A stretch of 64,000 nucleotides of DNA from Pegoplata infirma (taxonomy: Eukaryota; Arthropoda; Insecta; Diptera; Anthomyiidae). Position numbers and translations under genes: made by a program. Positions within the stretch are counted from its first letter, which is position 1; each line of letters opens with the position of its first letter. Positions 51,545 to 62,653 of the stretch are shown here, piece by piece. The notes under the pieces were generated by a model that saw only the letters and a program-made list of their open reading frames with translations, was not told the origin of the DNA and did no database searches. The stretch is taken from assembly GCA_963921195.1 (NCBI GenBank), contig OY992536.1, positions 327,687,038 to 327,751,037 of the forward strand. The letters are read 5' to 3'.

Positions 51545-53038
51545 CCCAGGCAGAAAAATACATACGGGCCAGATCTGGCAAAGTACCTAATAAGGTAGTA
51601 TTAATACTGGCAAAGTACCATTTTTTTGGGTTTTTAGTACTTGCTAAGATGCTAAATGATAACACCATTTAGTAGTGGCAAAGTACTTTTAAAAGCGCTT
51701 TCCCTGTACTTTAAAAAGTACTATCCGAGAATTTAGCTTTTTAACTAAAACAATCCATTACAAAATTAAAAATGTATTTAATAAAATATTTTTTTATATA
51801 ATAATTTGTACATTAGAAATCTTTTTTAATTATTTTTCTATTTTAAATAAATTATATATTAATTACACAGCATGACAAAAGTGACCACTATTATAGAAAA
51901 TAAGAGGTATGACCAACATTTCCATCTATTTGAGACATGCTGAGTCGAATGGCGTACTCCGTTTTTCGATGCATGGTATAGTTTTCTTGACTTGTAGCAA
52001 TGTTTCTTATGTAAATTTGGTTTAAAGCTTTTAATCTTAAGCCTTTTAATTCGCAAATTTCTTCATTTTTCGAGGTTCTCGCGAAATAAACCTCTAAATT
52101 GGTATTTGATAAAAAACTTGCTTTAAGTGGATCATAAAGGCATCCCTAACACTACGAATAGTGAACAAAAAACATCTATGTGATATAGACCATTATGTTA
52201 AAAATCGCGAAAAACTTTTTTTATGGCAGAATCATTTTACAAGATGACTGAAGGGTCTATCTTTAACTATATAATGTGGTAACCTTAAACAAATAACTGA
52301 CGAAATATTTGTCCAAAAAAATAATTTTTGGTCAGTTAATTCTGTAAGGTTCCCACATTATTTACTTAAAGATGGATCCTTAAATTATCTCGAAAAATGG
52401 TGCTGCCATATACAACATGATGATAAAATTCAACATGATTGTAAAAGCAAGTTTTTTATCAAAGGCCAATTTAGGGGCTAATTTCGCAAAAACGTCAAAA
52501 AATTTAGAAATTCGCGAATTTATTGCTGCATCCTCTTAATAGAAGTTCCAAATACTCTCTAGGAATATAAAAGAAAGCTCGGAATCGAGAGTTGTATTTT
52601 CTTTCGTAAACATTAATGGTTTTAAAATAAAACCAATTCATCCAGATAACGTATGTTTACACGACAATGAAAATGTTAATAAAGTTACTGAAATTTTAAA
52701 TAGAAAGCTGTCTAAATACTTGATATATTTTTGAAAGGCAATATTTTCATTGAATGTAGCGATTTTTTTTTAATTTCAACTACCATCAACAGAAATAGGA
52801 CTCTACAATGTTAAACAAATTTGATAAAAAAATAATTTGATAATGACACCATTGTCATAACTTCATAACATAATTTAAATAAATAAAATGTTAAAATTTA
52901 ATTAAATTATTAAAAAAAAATATTTCAAATAAATAAACCGGTGAAACCAAGTACTTTACTAAAAAGAGCTTGCTATACAAAAAATAAATTGCTTTGCCAG
53001 TACTTTTTTTTTTGTACGGTTGGCAATTTCTGGCTGGG
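51545..53038. mobile_element. CCCAGGCAG-ended element, 1.5 kb
   Basis: CCCAGGCAGAAAAATACATA at the left; the right end in reverse complement is CCCAGCCAGAAATTGCC. TA flanks both sides (51543-51544, 53039-53040). Words GGCAAAGTAC near the left and TTGCCAGTAC near the right are paired. It is longer than the 7342-7971 relative because of interior sequence including a foldback at 52048-52521 and a 45-codon open stretch at about 52588-52734 that I do not recognise. Confidence 0.75.
52048..52521. repeat. Nested inverted repeat
   Basis: AATTCGCAAATTTCTTCA...TAAATTGGTATTTGATAAAA then AACTTGCTTT at the left pairs with AAAGCAAGTTTTTTATCAAA...GAAATTCGCGAATT at the right. An inner pair (ATGTGGTAACCTTA / TAAGGTTCCCACAT, about 52274 and 52347) lies near the centre. 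It is a probable small foldback element. Confidence 0.7.
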
Positions 53039-53090
53039 TATCTATTTCAATGTTTATTACTTTAACATGGCGATCCATTGGAGGTAAACA

Positions 53091-53525
53091 TTTTTATACC
53101 CTCCAACCACAGTATGGGGGTATACTCACTTTGTCATTCCGTTTGTAACTCATCGAAATATCGGTCGGGGACCCCATAAAGAATATATATTATTGATCCA
53201 TAATCGATTCTAAGACATTCTGTGAAGGTCCGTCTGTCCGTCCGTCTGTCTGTAGATGGTACGATGCAGTCCAATATAAAATAGCTATCCTCCTGAAATT
53301 TGTCACGAATATGTCTTATGGCAGGTTAAGTTCGGAAATGGGCAAAATCGGACTAGGGGGAAAAAAGTTCCCCCTTGAAGAACTGAACCAACCTCTGAAA
53401 AATACACTTTTTTACATGTTTTTTTTTTGTATTTTTGTTAAATAAATAAAACATTTGGTATATTTATCGCGATGGGAAGGTGCTCTCAACGTCTCCCACT
53501 GACCCAATCACCCCAATTGCCAAAC
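53091..53525 (+). mobile_element. (GTCY)n element, TACCCTCCA family, 3'-truncated
   Basis: TTTTTATACCCTCCAACCAC, GTATGGGGGTATACTCACTT, ATAATCGATTCTAAGACATT, GTCCGTCTGTCCGTCCGTCT at 53229 and ACGATGCAGTCCAATAT, to GCGATGGGAAGGTGCTC. The terminal stem-loop end is missing. Confidence 0.7.
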
Positions 53526-53605
53526 ACTTTTTTATTTATAACTCATTCCCATTTGCATTACCTGGATATGAGCTTTGCTAATACTAACTTTTTTGGGTAA
53601 AACCA

Positions 53606-53716
53606 GGGTAATCAATTAATCGGGTTTGTATTTTAATCTGCTAATCGAGCAAATAATTAATCAGGGTTTAGATTTAATCGGTTAAATTCGAATTATTCGA
53701 TTACCCGAATAAAATC
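53606..53716. repeat. Small ATTAATCG/GATTACCC inverted repeat
   Basis: CAGGGTAATCAATTAATCGG at the left and TTATTCGATTACCC at the right are partly complementary, with further TAATCGAGC and TTAATCGG words between. It looks like another short subterminal-motif element. Confidence 0.45.
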
Positions 53717-53910
53717 ACAAATTTTATGTACTTTTAAGTAATTAATAAACAAGAAAGCGATCTTTATTCCGAGTATTTAAATGCCCTTCAAAATATTAAC
53801 ACGAGTTTTACGCATTTACGCGACATCAAAAACCTCAGATATCTCATGAACTCAAATTGATAGACCAATTCATAGCCAAAGACTGATTTAGTATGACAAA
53901 ATCTATTTTC

Positions 53911-55413
53911 TATATGGGGGTTTTCGTGTCAACTGACATAACTTTTGAAACCGATGTCTTCCTATCGGGATGAAATTTGCACAAAGGTTAGCCCTATTGG
54001 ATAGTAGCTCAGACAAATTTTTTTTAACGAGATCGGTCAAGGACTCTCTGAGTTATAGGGGTCTAAATTTGACATTTTGGCCAATGAGGTGTTTATTTTC
54101 ATCCATGTAACTTCTTACCTATTGTTTTAAGCAAAATGTGTCCCAAATAGTTAAGATAGCTATTTCTTCAGTCTTTCGAAAAAAAATTATAAAAATTATA
54201 AATTAAATCCAAAACTTTTTTGACTTTTTCCTCAAATCGGGCCCTTTTTTTACTTAAAAGAAAGCTTAGGTCTTTTCCTTAAAGAGCTATGGGGTCGCTT
54301 AGTGGGATGCGATTGGGATATCTATGTATTTTTTTTGTTTAACTTTGGAACACAAAAAACGGTTATTCAATTTGCACTATTAGGCGTGGGATAGCTAACA
54401 AGTTTTCGATTTCGATCCGCGATACCCTCTAATTTTTATAGGTTCGAAAAAGAAAGCATGAGCCAAAAAATGAGGACGGTGAGGTGGGGCCATATGGCCC
54501 CTAATCGGTGTCAAAGTTGGGCGTAAAAAGGTAAAAGTCCTCAAAAAGCCCCACAACTGCCCTAGAAATGCCCCTGGAGGGGTGCAATGTGAGACCAACC
54601 TCCAATAATTTTCTGCCCCCAACATTTTTCTTGAAAATACCTAACCCCTATTTCCACTTCCTAAGGGTGCTCCAATACAAAACATTTTTAAAAAATTTGT
54701 TCCTACCGTTCTAACTTACCCTAAAGTGCCCCTAGTGGAGTCAAATGTATGACCGACCTCCATTATTTTATTAATTCCAAAATATTTTGCGAACATACTT
54801 TGACCCCGATAAGGAGCCATATGGCCTCATCCTACCGCCCTCATTTTTTGGCTTAAATTTTTCTTTTTCGAACCTTTTAAAAATTAGAAGGTGTTCCGGA
54901 TTGAAATCGAAAACTGGTGAGCTATCCCTCGCCTAATAGTGCAAATTGAAGAACAGTTTTTTGTGTTGAAAATAGTTGAAAAATATGTTGAAAAGTTGAA
55001 AAATAAAATTGTTTATAGATATCCGATTCGCATCCCACTAAGCGACCCCATAGCTCTTAAAGGAAAAGACCTAAGCTTTCTTTTGAGTAAAAAAAGGGCC
55101 CGATTTGACGAAAAAGTAAAAAAAAAAATGTTATAATTTTTTTTCGAAAGATTGAAGAAATAGCTATCTCAACTATTTAGAACACATTTTGCTAAAAACA
55201 ATATGTAAGAAGTTACATGGATGAGAATAAACACCTCTTTGGCCAAAATGTAAAATTTCGAACCCCTGTAACTCAGAGAGTCCTCGACCGATCTCGTTGA
55301 AAAATTGTGTCTGAACTACTATACAATAGAACTAACCTTGGTGCAAATTTCATCCCGATAGGAAGACATCGGTTCCAAAAGTTGTGTCAGTTGACACGAA
55401 AACCCCCATATAT
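53911..55413. mobile_element. Foldback element, ~0.7-kb arms
   Basis: TATATGGGGGTTTTCGTGTC at the left is the reverse complement of the right end at 55413. The pairing goes on through CCTATCGGGATGAAATTTGC, CGAGATCGGTC, AATGAGGTGTTTATT, AAAGAAAGCTTAGGTCTTTT, GGGGTCGCTTAGTGGGATGC and GAGCCAAAAAATGAGG, up to a centre near 54660. The arms differ by scattered changes. The small frames inside are arm readings. No transposase. Confidence 0.9.
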
Positions 55414-55419
55414 TTATAT

Positions 55420-56144
55420 AACAAGTAAGAGTGTTAAATTCGGCTGTGCCGAATCTTTTATACCCTCCAACATGCAAATAAATAAAAAAAAAATTGCAGG
55501 GGCGTCTTTTTTTTTTGGGGGGCGGGGGGTCGGTAGTGGTAATTGGGGGGCACAATTCCTCTCGAATAAGTGTTAAAAAAAATAATTCTTATGCTTTTTG
55601 CACTAAAGAAATACAAATTTATCATTATATAAACAAAAAAATTTATTCCACGCCCATAAAAGAGGGGGCGGACCGTAAAACGATTTTTTCTAATTCTGTG
55701 GGTCCAAATGCAGGACCTTGAACTTCTTGTAGCATTAAAATGTTGGATTTGTTAAACAAAAACACAAAAAATCATGTGAAAATATGGTATTTTTCAGAGG
55801 TTTGTTTAGTTCTTCAAGGGGGAACTTTTTTTCCCCTGGTCCGATTTTGCCCATCTCCGAACTTAACCAGCCTATGAACATAAGACATATATGTGCCAAA
55901 TTTCAGGAGTCTACCACTTTTATTTTGGACTGTATCGTGTCTTCCACAGACGGACGGACGGACAGACGGACAGACGGACGGACGGACGGACGGACGGACA
56001 GACGGACATCGCTAGAATGTCTTAGAATCGATCACTGATCAATAATATATATACTTTATGGGGTCCTACACCGATATTTCGATGCGTTACACACGGAATG
56101 ACAAAGTGAGTATACCCCCATACTGTAGTTGGAGGGTATAAAAA
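55420..56144 (-). mobile_element. (GTCY)n element, TACCCTCCA family, full copy
   Basis: Inverted relative of 47265-47771: AACAAGTAAGAGTGTTAA, stem-loop AATTCGGCtgtGCCGAAT, CTTTTATACCCTCCAAC at the left; a GGAC/AGAC array of about 15 units at 55949-56008; right end GTAGTTGGAGGGTATAAAA. It abuts the foldback element at 53911-55413 almost directly. Confidence 0.75.
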
Positions 56145-56149
56145 TAAGT

Positions 56150-57560
56150 TGTATTTTCTGTGTAATGCGTTTACTCTGGAATCCGTGGACCGATTTTATT
56201 TCTGCAAACTTGTGTATGATCTTCCTACACAGAAAATAATATCGTAATTTGTTTTTTAATTAAAAATGGATTTGATATTAAATTTAACTTCAATTAAACA
56301 TTTTAATTGATTCAATTAATAATTTAATTGAATTCTTGACTTTACTGAAAACAAAAATAAAATAAACAAACGAAACCGGTTTTGTATGCATTAGTGTTAG
56401 TAGCCAATGAAAAAATAAAAATGCAAAAAACAACAAAAAAAACTTTTGAACTATTGTTTTGTATATTTTGGTGGTAGCAGCCAATGAATACATAAAAACG
56501 CAAGAACAAAATTTAGTTTTATTGTTTTCTTTAAGGCGACTGGTCGTTGCGGATAAATTGTTTGCTGATAAAATTTGTACAGTTGAAACAAAAAAAAAAA
56601 GAATATAATGTGTTTTGCACATTGAAATATAATACAATTTTTTTTTGTTTCAACTTTACTAAAGCGACAAAAATGCATGCAATAACAAGATTTAAAAATA
56701 AAAATGTAGTTTTAAATAGTTATTGATATTTTAAAATACTACTATAATGTTTCTATGCAAAACTATACCAACTGTTTATATTTAATAAAGAAAAAAAATC
56801 TTAATATTAAAAACAAAAAAATTCTATGTTTATTTATTTTAGGGCATTTTTTGAAGTTTAACTTTAAAATTAAATTGAGTTGTGGTCTTTTTTCAATTAA
56901 ACATTTTATGTGAATCAATAAATCTATATTATTGATTTTTAATTTAATATTATTTTTTTTTTTAGTTTATTTAATTACAATTTTAATTGGTTTTCAATTT
57001 TATTTTCAATTAAAACTTTAATTGATTCAATTAACAATTTAATTAAGTTTTAAAACTGTTTTCAAACAAAACGAGTAATTAATATGCGCATTTTCGTGAT
57101 ACGTCCGAAATCAATTAATTTTTTAATTGAATCAACGAATTTCGTAATTGAAATTCATTTTTATTTTTTTCTGTGTATGTGTATTGGCGCAAAAGTTGTA
57201 TGCATTTTAGTGCAATACCTGTGTAATGTGTTTTATTTGCAATGCCTTAACCGATTTTGTTTCTGTAAGTTTCCCACGAAAGGGGCTGTCAAATTGACAG
57301 TGCCAATACCAAGGTTTTAATGCTTATATGGTCTTTGAATGTGTATTGGTTCATAATTAAATGCATTTAAGTGTGTTTGTAATGCGTGTTCTCTGTAATA
57401 TGTGAACCGATTTTATTTCTGCAAATTTCCCATGAAAGGTGACGTCCATGTCAAGATTTTTATGTGTATACGGTTTTTTAAATGTGCATTGGTTTATGAG
57501 TTACATGCATTTTAGTGCACATACCTGTACGTTTGCGTAAATGGTGTATATTGGGAAATA
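56150..57560. repeat. ~160-bp tandem repeat interrupted by a MITE
   Basis: Units contain TGCATTTTAGTGCAAT, ACCTGTGTAATGCGTTT, GTGAACCGATTTTATTTCTG, and TTTCCCATGAAAGG...GTGTATTGG. Partial unit at 56160-56225, then after the insertion units from about 57176, 57335 and 57485. Family unknown. Confidence 0.7.
56228..57175. mobile_element. CACAGAAAA-ended MITE, TA target
   Basis: CACAGAAAATAATATCG at the left and TTATTTTTTTCTGTG at the right are inverted, with TA at 56226-56227 and 57176-57177. Both halves are rich in AATTGAATCAATTAA-type words. The small frames inside do not resemble any protein. It interrupts the tandem repeat 56150-57560. Confidence 0.75.
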
Positions 57561-58656
57561 TTTGGAAGATTATTCTAAGAGGGTGAAATAGGGTAAACAA
57601 TTGTACTTTAGTACTTTTCGAAGTTCGATTTTCTAACTTAAAATTTTGATTCTAAGGGGTCAAGAAATAATTATTGAAATAACTATTGAACTAAAAATCC
57701 CAGAATTAAAAAATTTAACAAGTGGGATCCTCCAGCATAATTAACATCCAAGAGAAAGACATATTTTAAAATTTAAAATTTTTTGGGTACAAAGGGGAAT
57801 CTAAGCATTTGCACTACAAAGTGTGCATAGGAGAGGGTTCGCTAGTAGGTTATAAATATTAATTCATATACAAGTATGAATGAATTTTTGAAATTGAAGA
57901 AAATTATTTTCTTTAATAACAACATGGTATTGTTTACTTGATTGAAGCATTATATTGCAATTAAAAATCGTGCGACAAAAAGTCATGATTTTTTTTATTA
58001 ATTTTACTTCTTAAAAGTGCGCTAATAGTACAAGACATTTGTTATTTTTTTGGCATGCTACGAATAAATTTATACGATTGTGGCATGAATTGTCTGTCTG
58101 TCTGTTTTAAATGAGCAAAGAAATATTTAGCTAAAGTTGTTTTTTTTATTTATTTTGTTTTTCGGTTTTTTTTTGGCTTTAAAGTTTAAACTAAAAATTT
58201 CTTGGGCAACTGTTGCAAGAAAAAGAGCAGCCATAAATATAGAAACCAAAACAACAACTGCTTTTTTTCAAAGAATTACTCAATTCTTATAAATATTTGT
58301 TTAAAAGTTATCAGCAGCATATAGAAACTAACAAACTTAAAGACATTGACTAAATTTAATCCATGCGCAGAAACCGAAATAACAAAGTATGTTTATACAT
58401 ACAGTGCAGCGTTTAACTGCAAATTAATGTTTTAAATTTTTATATAAAAAAATTATTCTTTACAAAAATGTGCATACAACAGGTTTTTCAACCTTTTGAT
58501 TCGGTTACATTTTTGGTTTTTAGTTTTTTTTTTTTGACTAAAAAATATGTTTTAAAGAAGGTCATTTGCAGTTGTGTTTTAAGTCAATAAGATTTTTAAT
58601 ACATATTTTATTTTTTTTTTAAGATTTTGTGAAAAATATATTTTTAAAATACTTAC
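57561..58656. other. Unassigned intron sequence near the donor
   Basis: AT-rich. A short GTCTGTCTGTCTGTT run at about 58095 is the only microsatellite. The donor GTAAGT of the elongase exon is at 58651-58656 on the minus strand. Confidence 0.4.
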
Positions 58657-58793
58657 AATTTGCAATTCAGTCATATATTTTTTCCACCACAGGAACTTGG
58701 CGTAGTTGGGTCCCATTGCGGACATCATATAATAGAAGTACATGCATATGTGGACGAAATTATTTAATAAATTAGGGAATGTTGCGTTACCAC
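58657..58793 (-). CDS. Fatty acid elongase (ELO family), internal exon
   Basis: Internal exon of an ER-membrane elongase that condenses malonyl-CoA with long-chain acyl-CoA. On the minus strand it starts after acceptor TTTTTCGTCTTCAG, supplies the last two bases (GT) of a split Gly codon, then encodes 45 residues, ending CAA ATT before donor GTAAGT. Visible hallmarks: a Gly-Gly start (the PGG after the HxxHH box in relatives), NNFVHICMYFYYMMSAMGP, which matches the family's F-VH--MY-YY...GP signature and forms a membrane helix, and KFLWWKKYMTELQI before the next helix. It joins in phase 0 to the exon at 19862-20158. The preceding exon with the catalytic histidine box is not in 58794-64000, so the gene start lies further right. 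No stops or odd residues. Paralog identity within the fly ELO family is not resolved. Confidence 0.92.
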
Positions 58794-58856
58794 CTGAAGA
58801 CGAAAAATAAAAAAAAAATTTAATAAAATGTTTTTAGCAACAAATAAAAAGTAAGG

Positions 58857-58940
58857 TTCTGCCACGACAGTAAATTTTATAAAAAATGGGGAAAAACTGA
58901 GCGATTTTAGGAGAAAACAGAGCGGTTTTTAGCACTTTCT
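58857..58940. repeat. Dispersed repeat shared with 59795-59875
   Basis: CGACAGTAAATTTTATAA, AACTGAGCGATTTTAGGAGA, AAACAGAGCG recur as CGACAGTAAAGTTTTATAA, ACTAAGCAATTTTAGGAGAA, AACAGAGCG at 59795-59866 in the same orientation, on either side of the element at 59041-59632. Confidence 0.7.
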
Positions 58941-59040
58941 ACGACTTAGGAGTGAGTGAAGCAATAAAAACCGATCTGGCATGTATTTTTCTTAAGGCGC
59001 GTTATATAAGCTTTCTCTAACCTAATTAGTAGAACAATTT

Positions 59041-59632
59041 GAAAAAAGTTAAATTCGGCCTTGCCGAATGTAGTGATACCCTCCACAATTTCAAAAAGAT
59101 TATTGCAAAAAACTTTATTTAAAAGGAAATTGCTTTTGAAAAAAATAAAAATTTCCGCGAAAAAAAATTTTGGTAAAAACAAATCCGCGATTTTTTTCTT
59201 TTTTTGTCAAAAAATATGTTCGTACTTGTTTAAATACCATTTGGTGTTCAATTATGTTCACATATGTCAACCAGAGGCCGAATTAAAGCATTTTGTATTT
59301 TTAGGTTATGTTGAATGTACTGAAATTTTTGAGGTGTGCTTACATTTTCGTTCATAACTTTTGAACCGCTGAACCGATATCGCTCAAATGCAATACCAAA
59401 CTTCTCTGGACTACTTCCAATAAATATGTTTCAGTCACCTCTGTGCAATATTTTGTCCGCGACAGCATTTTCCACAGACGGACAGACGGACATTGCTAGA
59501 ATGTCTTAAAATGGATCGGGCATCATGAATATATATACTTTATGGGGTCCCAGACCGATATTTCGATGAGTTACAAACGGAATGACAAACTTATATATAC
59601 CCTCTATCACTAACAATAAGTGGAGGGTATAA
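59041..59632 (-). mobile_element. (GTCY)n element, TACCCTCCA family, short array
   Basis: AGTTAAATTCGGCcttGCCGAATG stem-loop, then GATACCCTCCACAATTTC at the left; GACGGACAGACGGACATTGC (only a few GGAC units) at 59477; ATATATACCCTCTATCAC and AGTGGAGGGTATAATAA at the right. A 98-codon frame inside (59061-59357) has no domain. Confidence 0.7.
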
Positions 59633-60372
59633 TAAACATATGGTTAAGAACTACATTTTTTGACACCTGTCACTTATGTTGAGTCTGTATTAGTCTGTGG
59701 TTCTACTTTTATAGGACAATTGGATCATTTGTGCCAAAAATAATTATTGAAATTAATTTAAAACAATACTAACGTCACAAACTAATACAAACTCGACAGT
59801 AAAGTTTTATAACAAAATATCGTGGAAAACTAAGCAATTTTAGGAGAAAACAGAGCGTGTTTTAATTAGTTTAAAGCCACTCATTAGAGTGGATCGATTT
59901 TTTTTTTATTTCTCTTAGCGCAGGGGTCAGAAAAGTTTCCTTTTAGGGTCAATATCACCACAAACAAATATTGAACCTGTGGGTCAATTTCTTTGGGTTC
60001 TTTTTTGACCTATCAATTGGGAAGCTCTGGAGAAAGTGAAAAAATATATATTTTTAAACTTTTTTTGCTGAAAAAATAAGTAAGTATTAGGACATTACTG
60101 AAAAATCAATTTAATGGTAATCGAAAATTTCCTTGTTCTGTAAGGCCATGTTTACACTATAAAAACTTACCACGGTAAATTGAGATGATTTTATGAGTTT
60201 TCTTTATGCTAGTACAATTTGAGATGACTTTGTAAATCATTATGTGATTTTGTTCTAAAACTTTTATTTTATTTTTTTGCAAAAAAAAAATATTTTTAGC
60301 TCTGTGTTTAAAATTTTTAACTACCGTATTATTTTTGTTTGCCTTGAATGCTAAATTGTTCTGTTTTGCTAT
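59633..60372. other. Unassigned upstream-intron sequence
   Basis: Contains the second copy of the dispersed repeat (59795-59875) and TGACACCTGTCACTTATG/CTGTATTAGTCTGT words related to 39716-39962. No gene. Confidence 0.45.
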
Positions 60373-61236
60373 TTTTATACCCTACACCACACTGTGGTAC
60401 AGGGTATAATGAGTTTGTGCTGATGTTTGTAACTACCCGAAATATTGGTCCTAGACCCACCTTTAAGCATACCGATCGACTCAGAATCACTTTTTGAGTC
60501 GATTTAGCGATGTCCGTCCGTCCGTCCGTCTGTCCGTCCGTCCGTCCGTCCGTCTGTCTGTCTGTCTGTCTGTCTGTCCATGTAAACGGTGTAAACACGA
60601 TACAGGTCGCAATTTTTAATCAATTGACTTGAAATTTGAAACTTAAGTCTCTCTTGGCCCAAGGACGAAGCCTATTGAAATTGGAAAAAATCGGTCCATA
60701 TTTAGACCTAGCCCCCATACAAAGGTCCTCTTTAGTTTTGGCTCAAATGACTCTAATAACCGTATTATAAAAGGTATCGCTTTGAAATTTGGATGGTAAA
60801 CATGTTTTGTCTTCACATATCATCATTCCGAATTTCAAAGAAATCGGACCAGTTCTTCTTGTAGCCCCCATACAAACCACCTTCCCGATTTTCACATAAA
60901 TGTCTCAAATTTCATGAAAATAGAAAATATTTAATTAAAATTTTGTTTGTGTATGTTAAACGCGTACTTAAATAACCTTATCAAACCTGATAATCATCGG
61001 ACCAGTTTTGGACTCAGGCCCCTTGTGAAAATTTCGCCCGATATTCAGTTAAAGCGGTTTATTGTCAACAAATTGAAGCCTATTTCACTCAAATTTGATT
61101 TGTGAGTGTTTTCTTCACTTATTAAAGGTTTTACAACATATAGATCTAATCGATCCATGGGACCCATTTTCCGGGAAACCTTGGTGTAGGGTATTATATG
61201 GTCGGTCTTGACCGACTATAATTTTCTTACTTGTTT
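60373..61236 (+). mobile_element. (GTCY)n element, CCCTACACC family, copy 1
   Basis: It begins TTTTATACCCTACACCACAC with a hairpin to GGTACAGGGTA; about 16 GTCC/GTCT units at 60515-60578; ACACGATACAGGTCGC follows; near the right end GGTGTAGGGTATTATATGGT is the inverted start, then the stem-loop AGTCGGTCttGACCGACT and TTCTTACTTGTTT. Same plan as the TACCCTCCA family, with different sequence. Confidence 0.75.
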
Positions 61237-61679
61237 GTCAATAAAAATGTGATTTATTGTATTTAAAATGGTTATTTTTCATTTGCCGATTTTTTGCCGA
61301 TTCTTTTGAAATGAAGTGCCGATAATGCCGATTTTTCATCAAAATTATCTGGCACCCCTGGTTATATGTGTCTTTTTGTTTTACAAAAATCATTAAACAA
61401 AAGTTGTCCAAACTAAGTATTTTATATATAAAAAGGGCTTTCAGAAATGTCCAGTGTTAAAATTTGCAAGGGCAATGTCTTTAGTTTCCGCTTTTTACTT
61501 GAAAATCGGGAAATTCCACACAAAGTGATGATTATATTCATTCGACCTTGAAATTTTAAATCCTATATTAATTGCCGGTGGCCTCGAGCATGACAATTAA
61601 TATAGGATTGATAAAAAAAATATAATTTTTTTTTTTGCTGAAAGCATTATATAATATTGGTCCCTCCAAAATATAAAAA
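61237..61679. other. Linker with a 16-bp perfect hairpin
   Basis: AATCCTATATTAATTG (61559-61574) and its exact complement (61594-61609) enclose a 19-nt GC-rich loop CCGGTGGCCTCGAGCATGA. The rest is unassigned. Confidence 0.6.
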
Positions 61680-62517
61680 AAACAAGTAAGAAAATTATAG
61701 TCGGTCAAGACCGACCATATAATACCCTACACCAGAGTTTCCCGGAAAATGATTCCCATGGACCGATTAGATCTATATGTTTTAAAATCTTTAATAAGTG
61801 TAAAAAACACTCACAAATCAAATTTGAGTGAAATAGGCTTCTATTTGTTAACAGTAAACCGCTTAAACTGAATATCGGGCGAAATTTTCACAAGGGGCCT
61901 GAGTCCAAAACTGGTCCGATGATTACAAGGTTTGATAAGGTTATTTAAGTACGCGTTTAACATACACAAACAAAATTTTAATTAAATATATTTTCATGAA
62001 ATTTGAGACATTTATGTGAAAATCGGGAAGGTGGTTTGTATGGGGGCTACAAGAAGAACTGGTCCGATTCCTTTGAAATTCGGAATGGTGATTTGTGAAG
62101 ACAAAACATGTTTACCTTCCAAATTTTAAAAAGATACCTATTATAATACGGTTATTAGAGTCATTTGAGCCAAAACTAAAGAGAACCTTTGTATGGGGGC
62201 TAGGTCTAAATATGGACCGATTTTTTCCAATTTCAATAGGGTTCGTCCTTGGGCCAAGAGAGGCTTAAGTTTCAAATTTCAAGTCAATTGATTCAAAATT
62301 GCGACCTGTATCGTGTTTACACCGTTTACATGGACAGACAGACGGACGGACGGACGGACAGACGGACGGACGGACGGACATCGCTAAATCGACTCAAAAA
62401 GTGATTCTGAGTCGATCGGTATACTTAAAGGTGGGTCTAGGACCAATATTTCGGGTAGTTACAAACATCAGCACAAACTCATTATACCCTGTACCACAGT
62501 GTGGTGTAGGGTATAAA
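61680..62517 (-). mobile_element. (GTCY)n element, CCCTACACC family, copy 2
   Basis: Inverted relative of 60373-61236: AACAAGTAAGAAAATTATAG, stem-loop GTCGGTCaaGACCGAC, AATACCCTACACC at the left; GGAC array at 62334-62379; end GTGGTGTAGGGTATAAA. Closely similar to copy 3, with small differences such as a changed array length. Confidence 0.8.
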
Positions 62518-62653
62518 TATCTATAAAATTATATTTTTTTATTATAAATTTCGAATAGCATTAAAGGCTGAACAAAACAATACACTCAAAAAATTATGTC
62601 ATTAACTGTTTGTAGTTTATTTAAAAAGTTTTCCGTTTAGTCGTTTTTAAAAG
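62518..62653. repeat. CACTCAAAAAATTATG element left end
   Basis: TACACTCAAAAAATTATGTC at 62580 matches the terminus of the MITEs at 11272 and 36589. About 70 bp on it is cut by the (GTCY)n copy 3. Confidence 0.5.

Larger units (their letters stand above)
20159..58656 (-). other. 38.5-kb intron of the elongase gene
   Basis: Bounded on the minus strand by donor GTAAGT (58651-58656) and acceptor TTCTTTACAG (20159-20168). Both exons have matching phase (0) and join to a family-typical sequence. The intron holds almost all retroelement and MITE debris in the window and no second intact gene. Such a length is unusual for this gene family. Confidence 0.85.

Noticed and set aside
54395..54625. 76-codon minus-strand frame with GC-rich text
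   Set aside because: It is a reading of the foldback arm; the matching arm has stops and no domain is recognisable.
53911..55413. Bacterial-type inverted repeat or terminator
   Set aside because: Arms of 0.7 kb and the surrounding fly intron sequence make this a foldback element.
60515..60578. Protein-coding array (frames reading RTDGQTDGRTDG)
   Set aside because: These frames are translations of the GTCC/GTCT microsatellite and change with array length.
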